Shown one piece after another: positions 16,333 through 23,475 of a stretch of 23,475 nucleotides of DNA. The position numbers and the translations under genes are program-made. The notes under the pieces were generated by a model. It was not told the DNA's origin. It did no database searches and saw nothing but the letters and a program-made list of their open reading frames with translations. The DNA is from a virus. The stretch is taken from positions 1 to 23,475 of the IMG/VR virus record IMGVR_UViG_3300005914_000102; one strand, 5' to 3'. Position 1 is the first letter of the stretch. Every line of letters begins with the position of its first letter.

Positions 16333-16700
16333 TACCCTTGATCTCCATGTCTCTTTAAAGTTTGTTGTGCATCATATACCGCACCCATATCGTTTACATT
16401 TGGAATTAATCCACTTTTCATCCTGTTCATCTGTTCTTCATATTCGTCTTCTGTGGCCCTTTTGATTCCTGCATAGAACCAAGGACTTCCTTCTGGCTGG
16501 CCGTAATGTTCTGCAGACTTTCTGAGTTCTGAGATTTTTGAAATATCATTCCTCATTGAGGGGATGTTCAACATGTTTCCTTCGCCATCAGCAAACAGGT
16601 GTCCTGTGGGAAGTCTCCAAAAATACAGCCCCCAATCATATGCCTTATCAATTACGGTGGCCTTAGATTTGCCAATTTGTGATTTTTTTGTATTACTCAT
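16332..16700 (-). CDS. Small protein upstream of the portal, function unknown
   Basis: A 122-residue protein of unknown function, translationally coupled to the portal by TAATG overlap. The N-terminus is basic (KKSQIGKSKATVIDKAYDWG); the middle reads LYFWRLPTGHLFADGEGNML then NIPSMRNDISKISELRKSAE; the C-terminal third is helical and charged (RATEDEYEEQMNRM). No membrane segment, no cysteines and no enzyme motif are visible. The ATG at 16700 stands 6 bases after TATAAT and only 17 bases after the preceding stop, with no SD, so it may be read from a leaderless mRNA. Coupling to the portal suggests a role in head assembly or packaging, which is inference only. Confidence 0.75.
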   Translation of the reverse strand: MSNTKKSQIGKSKATVIDKAYDWGLYFWRLPTGHLFADGEGNMLNIPSMRNDISKISELRKSAEHYGQPEGSPWFYAGIKRATEDEYEEQMNRMKSGLIPNVNDMGAVYDAQQTLKRHGDQG

Positions 16701-16706
16701 GGTTAG

Positions 16707-16712
16707 ATTATA
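16707..16712 (-). promoter_or_regulatory. Putative extended -10 promoter, leaderless start of the gene before the portal
   Basis: The minus strand reads TGGTATAATCTAACCATG. The spacing of 6 bases from hexamer to ATG places the expected transcription start on the A of the start codon, and no SD is present. This is the classic look of a leaderless bacterial promoter. Confidence 0.58.
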
Positions 16713-16717
16713 CCAGA

Positions 16718-19700
16718 CTATGCTGGTTTATTGACCAAGCTTAACCACGTTTGATCAGCAAACACGGAAAAGTTGTCACTAATAAATGAAATTCCAGTGT
16801 TGTCGTCTATTGTGACAATGTTTGTTCCCATATAAGTCTTATATATTTCTTTTGGGGTAATATTAAACTCTTGGCTCTCTCCAGATACATAGATGTCTTT
16901 CCACTTATTTGGGCTGATTAGAGTTCCATTCTGATCATACCAATACTCCCAATCAACAATGTTCGATGGAATATGATCCTGACCCCCATATAGAATTTCC
17001 TGCCAAGTTCTTGGAATTATTACGGTGGCCTGATTAAGTCCAGTTGACTTGAAGAAGGATACGTTGTTGTATGTACACCCAGACAACAAGTTTAGTGACC
17101 CCGTATATCCACCTATGTCTGCGGGGGTATCAAACAGAACGGCTACGGAACTCCATTCATTTTTAGATAGGTATGGATTTATTGTTTTAATTCCATTTTG
17201 GTAGAATGTTATTCCAGAATATTCAATCTTTGTTGCTTGGTCTCTTGCCAATAACTTAAACCTTGTCGCCGTTTCGTCTGGATCTACAACAAACTCCACA
17301 ACCACATCCTGGTACAGTAAATTAAATATAGCCTGAGATGTTTCTATTGCTTGAAATTGATCATACTTTAAGAATAGTTGAAATGCGCCCAACAGATAGT
17401 TTTCTGATTTAGAGTTATTTATCGGTACCGAAACCCCATACTCTTTTTCTGGGCTCCTTTCGAGAACCCTGATGCCACTATTTTCTGTAATGTATAAGTA
17501 TGGAAGGTTGTCCTTGTTTATCATTACTGGGTTTTTTGATTTTCCACTATAATAAATTCCACTCTTTACATATGGATACACGGGGGTTCCCGTTTTTGTT
17601 CCGATTGGAGTTAGTCCGTTTTCATCAAGTGCTCTAGAAGTAATCTCTAGATTTTTAACCTTTAGGGGGTTGCTAAGAATACCCTCCTGTTGGACCGTCA
17701 AGTGAACAACCATTGCTACGGTTTTAAAGTTAATATTCTTTGGGGGGTATATGATGGTTCCATCAATTATTCCAAATTTTGTCTTATAGGCTTTATATGG
17801 ATCTAGGTTTGTATTTTGCTCATTAGCATAAACAGTATAAGAGTCTGTTAGGTTCTTTGAATAAGTAAAGTTTTCTAGAGGTTCGTTGGCTCCCTCTGCA
17901 AGCAACTGAAAGGTTGCATACGCATCAAGAGATGATTGCGTTGTATCAATCTGATACTCTGTTGTGATATTTGATGCTAAATCTGAATAAATTACATATC
18001 CACTTAAGACAGCATTGTCTAATATGTCATAGCTTCTCTGAACTGGACTGTTATATGCATCAAACAGTTCTTGGTACGTCCAGTCGGGGTTGTCGGTAGT
18101 TACTGCTACAACTTCTATTAAAGATGGGTATCCGAAGTTAAACTGTAGATAATCTAAGTCATAGGCTTTTGACCCATCCCTTTGTGTAATATATGAGGCA
18201 AAGTATGACAGGGGGAAATACTCTTCCCAACTAGAGGATACGGAGATATCTAGGAAATATGTTCCATATCTAGAAAGTGGGGCGAGCGTGTATGATGCAT
18301 AGTGTTGCTCTACTAGATCTGGGTCTGCGTTATCTGCAATTCCATTTGATTGGAAATGCTCAGATATCTGAGAGAAGTTTTGCTGATCTGTAAATCCAAT
18401 CCTATATATCTTCCCCTCAAAGGTGGTGGTTCCGTTCCCACCAATAAACATGCTGAGAACTTTTGGTGCCCCGAAAAATGATGAAAGTTCATAGTTAAAG
18501 CTATCGGAAAGGGTTGGGATGTTGAATCCCGCAATAAAGTGATCGTTTGCAACAGTAAAACCTGTTCCAGGTAGTTCCTGTCCATCAAAATGATATGTTA
18601 CGTCGTAACCAGTTATATTAATTTCAAATCTTTTTCCGTTTAGGGTGTTTTCTATGTGAATCAGTGGTCTCGTTCCTGCTACCTCATAATCCACCTCAAA
18701 TACTCCATATATTGTGCTCAGTGGGCTTGCTAGGAAAGTGAGATTTTGAAAGTTTAAATAGCACTGCTCTGTCCAGTTTGTCCCACTTACTGGCTCCCAG
18801 ATGGAACTTTCAATGTTTGGCCTAAAGGTAAAGAATAATGAATGGTGGGGGGGATACAGAAGAGTGTTTAGGCTTTTGTTGTCTTCGTACCACTCGTCTA
18901 CCCCCCTACCACCAAGATATATTTCTGGTAGTGCATAGTCTGGAACAGAAAGGGAGTTTGTCGTTGCAGTCATGTTGTTGTAGTTTCCTGCGTCCCACCT
19001 CTCCATGTCTGGATAAACTCTGTTGGCGGTATAGTTTGAGTTTGAGAAGTTTACGATTGCCTCTTCGCCATCAAAGGCATTGTTTATTATTTCTAGTGGG
19101 TCTACGCCCTGCCCCCAGACAAACCTTTTTCTGGAAAGTTGAAGCGGTATCGCGTATGGAAAAATAGAAACACAATCTATTTCCATCATATCTATATCTG
19201 AATAACTATATACCCCTATCCAGCTTCCCGTAGAAAGACTTATGGTTTCCTTATCAATAACTATCTGACCAACCTGCTCCCCATTGATCAGCATAGATAT
19301 CGTGTCGTTCTTTATAGAGATGTGAACAACCATTGGCCTATACCAATTAGAAACGTTATGAGAAACAAATTTATTATCTACTACCAGGGTTATGAATCCT
19401 TCTGTGACATAGAGACCGTCGGTTGTGTTTGTTGGGCCAAGAATTCTTCTTGATTCCTTTGTTGATGGTCTAATTTTTAGCCAAAGCTCAAGGGTGTAGT
19501 TCTTGTGCCTTCCATTTTCTGTAAACATCGTCTTATTTGGGAAAATAAGAGAAGGCGTTCCGTCTGAAGATGGGAAAATCTTAGTCACATTCTCAGATCC
19601 AAAGATCATGGGAATTCCCTCATTTTTTGCCAGAAGCTTGCCAGACTCAACAACGTAGTAGGCATTGTCCGAAAGAACTCCATATTGATCTGCAGGAACA

Positions 19701-20377
19701 ACAGAATTTGATAATCCAGAGGAGACTGGTGCGGCCTGTTTTGTTGCTCCTAGGCTTTCTGAAGATGTTGTTTCTGACCATTGACCTACCGTTATTCCGT
19801 TTAATATAAAGTTATAGTCTCCAGAAGATCCTCCGGTGTTTACTTTAGATCTAAAAAATACATGGCAGTAGTCTGCGTCAAACTCTTGAATTAAAAACGT
19901 ATCCTGTAGATGAATCCATCCCTTTTGAGGTAGTGCGGCTATTGTGCTAAATACTTCAACCCAAGAAGAGGTTCCGTCATCATAATATTCATATCCGAAA
20001 TCATACTCTGTTGCATAGATGGTCTCTTGGTATACATACATTCCTATAGAAAAAGTTTTTAATGTTTGGCTGGTGTCGCTAAATAAAAATAAATCTGGGC
20101 TTTTTGATTGAATTACTGTTCCGTTGGATGCTGGGACACTTCCCTGAATTCCCGCATAAATACTACTGCTAAAGGGCGATCCAAGATCTGGCAGGGTTAA
20201 GCTATCATCTGCCGTTCCATTTGTAACTGTCCACCCTACATAAGGAGCGTCGGCCTCAAATCTTCTTTGCGCGTCGGTTATTAGGGAGACATAGGAAACA
20301 TCATCGTCTAATGGCCAAATGGCTAGGGGGTGTTCTGAATAAACCCTTGCTGCATACAAATTAGATATTACGCTCAT
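16718..20377 (-). CDS. Large beta-rich tail fibre-like protein with LamG-like segments
   Basis: A 1219-residue protein starting at ATG 20377 with SD AAGGAG about 6 bases upstream. It opens with YAARVYSEHPLAIWPLDD, an N-terminal pattern of LamG/concanavalin-type structural proteins. At least three jelly-roll-like segments are visible: about 285-410 (NYTLELWLKIRPSTKESRRI, SMLINGEQVGQIVID), about 510-670 (EVDYEVAGTRPLIHIENTLN, FEGKIYRIGF) and about 990-1130 (FQLFLKYDQFQAIETS, FKLLARDQATKIEYS). It is rich in Asn, Ser, Tyr and Asp, with few cysteines and no signal peptide. Such proteins are usually minor tail proteins or fibres that contact host surface glycans. Its place upstream of the portal, far from the tape measure, is unusual. 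Function by fold type and composition, exact role uncertain; a head decoration fibre is an alternative. Confidence 0.7.
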   Translation of the reverse strand: MSVISNLYAARVYSEHPLAIWPLDDDVSYVSLITDAQRRFEADAPYVGWTVTNGTADDSLTLPDLGSPFSSSIYAGIQGSVPASNGTVIQSKSPDLFLFSDTSQTLKTFSIGMYVYQETIYATEYDFGYEYYDDGTSSWVEVFSTIAALPQKGWIHLQDTFLIQEFDADYCHVFFRSKVNTGGSSGDYNFILNGITVGQWSETTSSESLGATKQAAPVSSGLSNSVVPADQYGVLSDNAYYVVESGKLLAKNEGIPMIFGSENVTKIFPSSDGTPSLIFPNKTMFTENGRHKNYTLELWLKIRPSTKESRRILGPTNTTDGLYVTEGFITLVVDNKFVSHNVSNWYRPMVVHISIKNDTISMLINGEQVGQIVIDKETISLSTGSWIGVYSYSDIDMMEIDCVSIFPYAIPLQLSRKRFVWGQGVDPLEIINNAFDGEEAIVNFSNSNYTANRVYPDMERWDAGNYNNMTATTNSLSVPDYALPEIYLGGRGVDEWYEDNKSLNTLLYPPHHSLFFTFRPNIESSIWEPVSGTNWTEQCYLNFQNLTFLASPLSTIYGVFEVDYEVAGTRPLIHIENTLNGKRFEINITGYDVTYHFDGQELPGTGFTVANDHFIAGFNIPTLSDSFNYELSSFFGAPKVLSMFIGGNGTTTFEGKIYRIGFTDQQNFSQISEHFQSNGIADNADPDLVEQHYASYTLAPLSRYGTYFLDISVSSSWEEYFPLSYFASYITQRDGSKAYDLDYLQFNFGYPSLIEVVAVTTDNPDWTYQELFDAYNSPVQRSYDILDNAVLSGYVIYSDLASNITTEYQIDTTQSSLDAYATFQLLAEGANEPLENFTYSKNLTDSYTVYANEQNTNLDPYKAYKTKFGIIDGTIIYPPKNINFKTVAMVVHLTVQQEGILSNPLKVKNLEITSRALDENGLTPIGTKTGTPVYPYVKSGIYYSGKSKNPVMINKDNLPYLYITENSGIRVLERSPEKEYGVSVPINNSKSENYLLGAFQLFLKYDQFQAIETSQAIFNLLYQDVVVEFVVDPDETATRFKLLARDQATKIEYSGITFYQNGIKTINPYLSKNEWSSVAVLFDTPADIGGYTGSLNLLSGCTYNNVSFFKSTGLNQATVIIPRTWQEILYGGQDHIPSNIVDWEYWYDQNGTLISPNKWKDIYVSGESQEFNITPKEIYKTYMGTNIVTIDDNTGISFISDNFSVFADQTWLSLVNKPA

Positions 20378-20393
20378 TTACACTCCTTAGCTA

Positions 20394-20399
20394 ATTATA
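20394..20399 (-). promoter_or_regulatory. Putative extended -10 promoter before the fibre-like gene
   Basis: The minus strand reads TGCTATAAT, followed after 16 bases by ATG 20377. The short leader would consist almost only of the SD (AAGGAGTG). Confidence 0.5.
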
Positions 20400-20444
20400 G
20401 CAAAGAGTGTGCCAGATTCTTGTTGCCAATATAACATAGGTAGA

Positions 20445-20471
20445 GCGAGGTAGCCTCAAACACTACCCCGC
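20445..20471 (-). terminator. Hairpin after the ribonucleotide reductase gene
   Basis: On the minus strand GCGGGGTAG pairs with CTACCTCGC (9 bp, one G-U) around a 9-base loop. It begins 17 bases after the RNR stop. The bases after it (TCTACCTATGTTATATTGG) are not a U-tract, so termination may be weak, or the stem may protect or process the RNR mRNA. Confidence 0.55.
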
Positions 20472-20473
20472 CC

Positions 20474-20479
20474 ATTATA
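20474..20479 (-). promoter_or_regulatory. Putative extended -10 promoter just after the RNR stop
   Basis: The minus strand reads TGGTATAAT 9 bases after the RNR stop codon. The expected transcription start, near 20467, falls inside the following hairpin, so only read-through RNA from the RNR gene would fold that hairpin completely. Confidence 0.45.
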
Positions 20480-20488
20480 CCAACCTAT

Positions 20489-23475
20489 TTAAGCAGAAAC
20501 TAGGTCAACCACATCACACGAAGCAGCACCCGCTGAACATGCAAGCTCTTGCGAGCCAGTTGTGGTATCTTCTAGCTCATATAATGGCAAAGATCCCCAA
20601 GGAATTTCCTTTGGCATCTTAGATGATAAAACCTTGTATTCTTCTTGTGTAATCTCCTGATATGGTGCTTGCTTGTACGAATGCTCTGATGCTGGTAGAA
20701 AAGATACCCCACCAATAGAATCAAAGTTTTTGAATACCCAAGCACCAACATCTAGCCACTCATCTTCTTTTACGTTGATAGTTACAGAAGGATTGTGCTC
20801 TGTCCAGTGAGTCCTATATACCTTCCAAATTTCAAGATGGTCTATTGCTGAAATGTCTTTTGTGACTACTGCATTTTTTGGAGCCTTGATGGGGAAAGAA
20901 AAAATAGTAGTCATGTCTGGTTTCATTACGTCTGGTTCATTTGGAATGCCAAAATCCTTAAGAAATACAGTTAGTGGGTCTTTGTTGTCTGCCCGAACTG
21001 TACGAATGTAATACTCTGAATACCAGGGGTGAATTCCACTGGATACGCCCGCCAACTGCGAAACAGTTCCTGATGGCTTTACTGTGGTAATCGCAACAGA
21101 TGGATTTATATTAAGAGCCTCTGCCTCTTTCCTATTAGACTCAACCGATGATTCACGAAGTCTGTCAAGCATCTCTGCAAGACCTTTGTGGACGGTACCA
21201 GTTAATGGATTACCAAAAATTCCTGTAAGAGACACGCCTAGGAGTCTTTCTTCTTCACAGTTGTCTTTCCACGACTTACGAATATACTTAAAGTTTGTTA
21301 GACTAGACTGCCAAGTTCCAATAATGGTGGCAATATTAATCTTTTCCTTTAGTGTTTCTTCTGTATCGTTTGCATCAACAACAACCTCTGTTAGGTTGCA
21401 GAATTCATTTGCACGAAGGAGGATTTCTCCACATCGTCTCATAGTGATTCCATTTGCACAAAGAATTCTTCTTTCATCTTCTTTAAGGCAGAAAACATCC
21501 TCATTTCCATCTGGATTTACACTTTTTACCGTTGCGTATGTGTTTTGCTTCCTTGATCTTGTAAAGATTTTTTCAGCAAGTTCTTGTTTATATCCACCAA
21601 GGAATCCAACATGTTGAGAAAATTCATATGCATTTGCCATAACTACCAATTCAAAATTTTCTTTTGTAAAATACTTCTTTCCCCCCCCTTTACCGTCTGG
21701 CATCATTGTACTTTTTGCTGGACGGCGAGAATATACACTTGAATTAATTCCATTAGCTAACAGTATTAGCTGAACATCAGATAACATTTTTTTATTGCTT
21801 TGATTTATTCGTGCAGAACAAGAACCAACCTTATTATATTTATTTACTGTTCCATCGCAAAACGCTAATGCTGCAACATAAAACCTTGCTTTTCGTGAAG
21901 CAGCATATTGAATAAAATGATTAGGAACGGTATGCTTTGACTCTGCATTGAATCCATATTTTTTTTCTAAATGTGCAGACAAAAAAGTGCTTCTAATTTC
22001 TACTTTGTCCTTGAAGGGAATGTTAAGAATGTGAGAGTTGGAGAACGGTTTACTTCCTAAAGGCTTAATGTCTAGTTCATTTATGTCTTGAATATCTTGA
22101 ATCCATCCAACAACCTCTTCTGCAATCCACTTATCTTTTCCCCATAAAACTATGTGACTTACATCTCTTTTTGTTTTATGTTTTGTAAATGTTCCATCTC
22201 CAGCAATAAGCCCCATAAGGATTGCTTCTTTTTCTTCAAGAGTTTCTGGAATTCCCAATGACTCTTCTGGTAAATAGCCACGGGTAATAAAAATTTTATC
22301 TCCTGGATTTAACTTTTCCGCTTCAATCATACCATTTTTTGTCATAACTAAATGATCTGGAGTTAGTCGAACTGAATATCCACTCGTTGTCTCAATTTTT
22401 ACAACATCTGCATTTTTTTGAGTAAGGAATACCTCTGAAGCTTGCATTGTTTGGGGACTATATTTATTTTTTTTATCTAATATCCAATTACCTGCAAGCT
22501 CTTCTTCTCCTTTTGAAGAATCATAAGAAACTCTCCCATCAACAACAATATTATTTTTTTTACCATTCCTATAAGCCTCGTTAAAGCTAATCCATCCATT
22601 TTCTGTTAATAACATAGAATCTCCCGTAAGGCAAGGATTCGTTCCCTGTATCTTACTAGAGTCTCTTCTTCCAAACTTATCAGTATGTTTACGAACAGAA
22701 TCCATATTGTAAATACCGCGTTCGCCAGATTTTGACTCATATAGGTTGCGCCATTCACGAAGAAATTGAGCAGTGTTTGGCTTTGCATTATAAACTGCAG
22801 AGTTGTTTGCAAGTGCTCTCTGTCCTTCTGTTTCCCACCATTGACCAGACTTAGCCTTTGCCATTTCAAAGTCGTCTAGATTTGAAAGGGAAATTAAGGC
22901 ACTTCTACGGACTCCGCCAACTACTACTACTTCTCCCACCTTACACATGATATCGTGGGCCTCAATAGGCTTTAATCTTCTTCCCTTGGCAATCCTAAAC
23001 TGCTCTACGGTAAACTTGAATAAATCATTAAGTGGTTCTGGGCCTGATGCCCTTCCTCCAAAAGTTTTTAGCCTTGCCCCTGCTGGTCTAACCTTTGACA
23101 TGTCCCAGTTTGGAATTTGTCCAGTAACCAAAAGACCAATCAGCTCTTTATAAGATTTTGCCCAACCCAGCTTTGAATCTTCAACAACAATTGTAGTATT
23201 TGTCGGAAATAGCTCTTCTGCAATCACTGGAAGGATGTCTATGTGCTTCTGTTCAACAGAAAAACCAACACCTGTTCCATTCATAAGAATATACATGGCT
23301 TCATCAAATGATCTAAGACTATCTACCGCAATAAAGGCGCAATTGTAAGCTGAGATATGATCTCTATCTAGTGCTGGTCCTGCTGTCATAAGGGAGCGCA
23401 TTGATGGCATCACCTTGTGATTTAGGATTGCATCTTTAACTTGAGAAAACTTAATGTCATTTTTTTTATAGTTGT
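20489..23475 (-). CDS. nrdJ: Class II (adenosylcobalamin-dependent) ribonucleotide reductase with intein, N-terminus outside window
   Basis: This enzyme converts ribonucleotides to deoxyribonucleotides with a B12-derived thiyl radical, and would supply DNA precursors for phage replication. The frame is open from base 23475 to TAA at 20489, so the N-terminus is missing. Visible landmarks include VMPSMRSLMTAGPALDRD, AYNC (Cys at 23339-23341, matching Cys119 of the Lactobacillus leichmannii enzyme), NGTGVGFSVEQ, GGVRRSALISL, the split active site GTNP + CGEILLR (Asn406, radical Cys408 and Glu410 equivalents), FCNLTEVV (Cys at 21398-21400, Cys419 equivalent), VKPSGTVSQLAGVSSGIHPW, and a C-terminal ACSAGAASC pair that would shuttle electrons. 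From the first redox cysteine to the radical cysteine the extein is about 50 residues shorter than in the Lactobacillus enzyme. It lies upstream of the structural genes and ends in a hairpin. Confidence 0.92.
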   Translation of the reverse strand, partial: NYKKNDIKFSQVKDAILNHKVMPSMRSLMTAGPALDRDHISAYNCAFIAVDSLRSFDEAMYILMNGTGVGFSVEQKHIDILPVIAEELFPTNTTIVVEDSKLGWAKSYKELIGLLVTGQIPNWDMSKVRPAGARLKTFGGRASGPEPLNDLFKFTVEQFRIAKGRRLKPIEAHDIMCKVGEVVVVGGVRRSALISLSNLDDFEMAKAKSGQWWETEGQRALANNSAVYNAKPNTAQFLREWRNLYESKSGERGIYNMDSVRKHTDKFGRRDSSKIQGTNPCLTGDSMLLTENGWISFNEAYRNGKKNNIVVDGRVSYDSSKGEEELAGNWILDKKNKYSPQTMQASEVFLTQKNADVVKIETTSGYSVRLTPDHLVMTKNGMIEAEKLNPGDKIFITRGYLPEESLGIPETLEEKEAILMGLIAGDGTFTKHKTKRDVSHIVLWGKDKWIAEEVVGWIQDIQDINELDIKPLGSKPFSNSHILNIPFKDKVEIRSTFLSAHLEKKYGFNAESKHTVPNHFIQYAASRKARFYVAALAFCDGTVNKYNKVGSCSARINQSNKKMLSDVQLILLANGINSSVYSRRPAKSTMMPDGKGGGKKYFTKENFELVVMANAYEFSQHVGFLGGYKQELAEKIFTRSRKQNTYATVKSVNPDGNEDVFCLKEDERRILCANGITMRRCGEILLRANEFCNLTEVVVDANDTEETLKEKINIATIIGTWQSSLTNFKYIRKSWKDNCEEERLLGVSLTGIFGNPLTGTVHKGLAEMLDRLRESSVESNRKEAEALNINPSVAITTVKPSGTVSQLAGVSSGIHPWYSEYYIRTVRADNKDPLTVFLKDFGIPNEPDVMKPDMTTIFSFPIKAPKNAVVTKDISAIDHLEIWKVYRTHWTEHNPSVTINVKEDEWLDVGAWVFKNFDSIGGVSFLPASEHSYKQAPYQEITQEEYKVLSSKMPKEIPWGSLPLYELEDTTTGSQELACSAGAASCDVVDLVSA
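21434..22633 (-). mobile_element. LAGLIDADG intein in the RNR, with atypical C-terminal splice residues
   Basis: A 400-residue in-frame insertion between GTNP and CGEILLR. It begins with Cys (CLTGDSMLLTENGW, Hint block A), has block B with the TxxH pattern (GYSVRLTPDHLV), two LAGLIDADG motifs with their acidic residues (LMGLIAGDGTF and YVAALAFCDGTV), and a block F-like stretch (DVFCLKEDERRILCANGITM). The element should therefore combine splicing with a homing endonuclease. Removal would restore TNPCGE exactly. Oddly, it ends in Arg-Arg before the Cys+1 instead of the usual His-Asn, so the Asn cyclisation step has no visible residue. Its base composition is lower in GC than the flanking RNR in hand-counted blocks (21/60 at 22261-22320 and 17/60 at 22441-22500, against 31/60 at 23041-23100 and 23/60 at 21061-21120). 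Confidence 0.88.

Noticed and set aside
21434-22633. Group I or II intron instead of an intein in the RNR
   Set aside because: The insertion is in frame and fully open, and it carries Hint blocks A and B at the protein level flanking the endonuclease motifs.
1-23475. Recoded TGA, because none of the 13 genes with a visible end (counting the chaperone long and short ends separately) uses TGA as stop
   Set aside because: No in-frame TGA is needed to keep any gene open and tryptophan is encoded by TGG where checked. TAA/TAG preference in an AT-rich phage is sufficient explanation.

Overview
The window is part of a tailed-phage (Caudoviricetes) genome. All supported genes lie on the minus strand, so transcription runs from base 23475 towards base 1. 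The set fits a siphophage: HK97-type capsid and portal, a protease/scaffold gene, neck proteins, a major tail protein, a frameshifted tail assembly chaperone and a giant tape measure gene, preceded by an adenosylcobalamin-dependent (class II) ribonucleotide reductase. The host cannot be fixed from this window. Base composition is moderately AT-rich, GTG and TTG starts occur, and two genes look leaderless. Together with a class II RNR, this is compatible with an actinobacterial or other Gram-positive host, at low confidence.

Layout in transcription order: (1) 23475-20489, class II RNR, N-terminus outside the window, interrupted by a 400-residue LAGLIDADG intein placed exactly before the catalytic radical cysteine. 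(2) 20377-16718, a 1219-residue beta-rich protein with LamG/concanavalin-like segments, probably a tail fibre or receptor-binding protein. (3) 16700-14695, a small conserved-looking protein and the portal. (4) 14659-13394, an XkdF-like prohead protease fused to an acidic coiled-coil scaffold, with a strong internal ribosome binding site that should also yield the scaffold alone. (5) 13363-12215, major capsid protein. (6) 12081-9022, a SAP/HeH-like protein, head-tail adaptor, head closure, HK97 gp10-like neck protein and tail terminator, tightly packed. (7) 8950-8270, major tail protein. (8) 8167-7467, tail assembly chaperone with a textbook -1 frameshift signal. (9) 7438-1, tape measure protein, at least 2479 codons and still open at base 1.

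The genes form one assembly programme. Protease and scaffold build the prohead around the portal. The adaptor, closure and neck proteins join the head to the tail. The chaperone coats the tape measure while the tail tube protein polymerises along it, and the terminator caps the tube. The RNR supplies deoxynucleotides.

Regulation looks modular. Eight intergenic gaps carry a perfect TATAAT in the coding direction, seven of them as TGnTATAAT, and strong hairpins follow the RNR, capsid and major tail genes. No gene-free stretch exceeds 300 bases; the longest gaps (about 70-135 bases) hold only these hairpins, promoters and ribosome binding sites. I saw no plus-strand gene, tRNA, rRNA, CRISPR array or insertion sequence. 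The terminase is not in the window.
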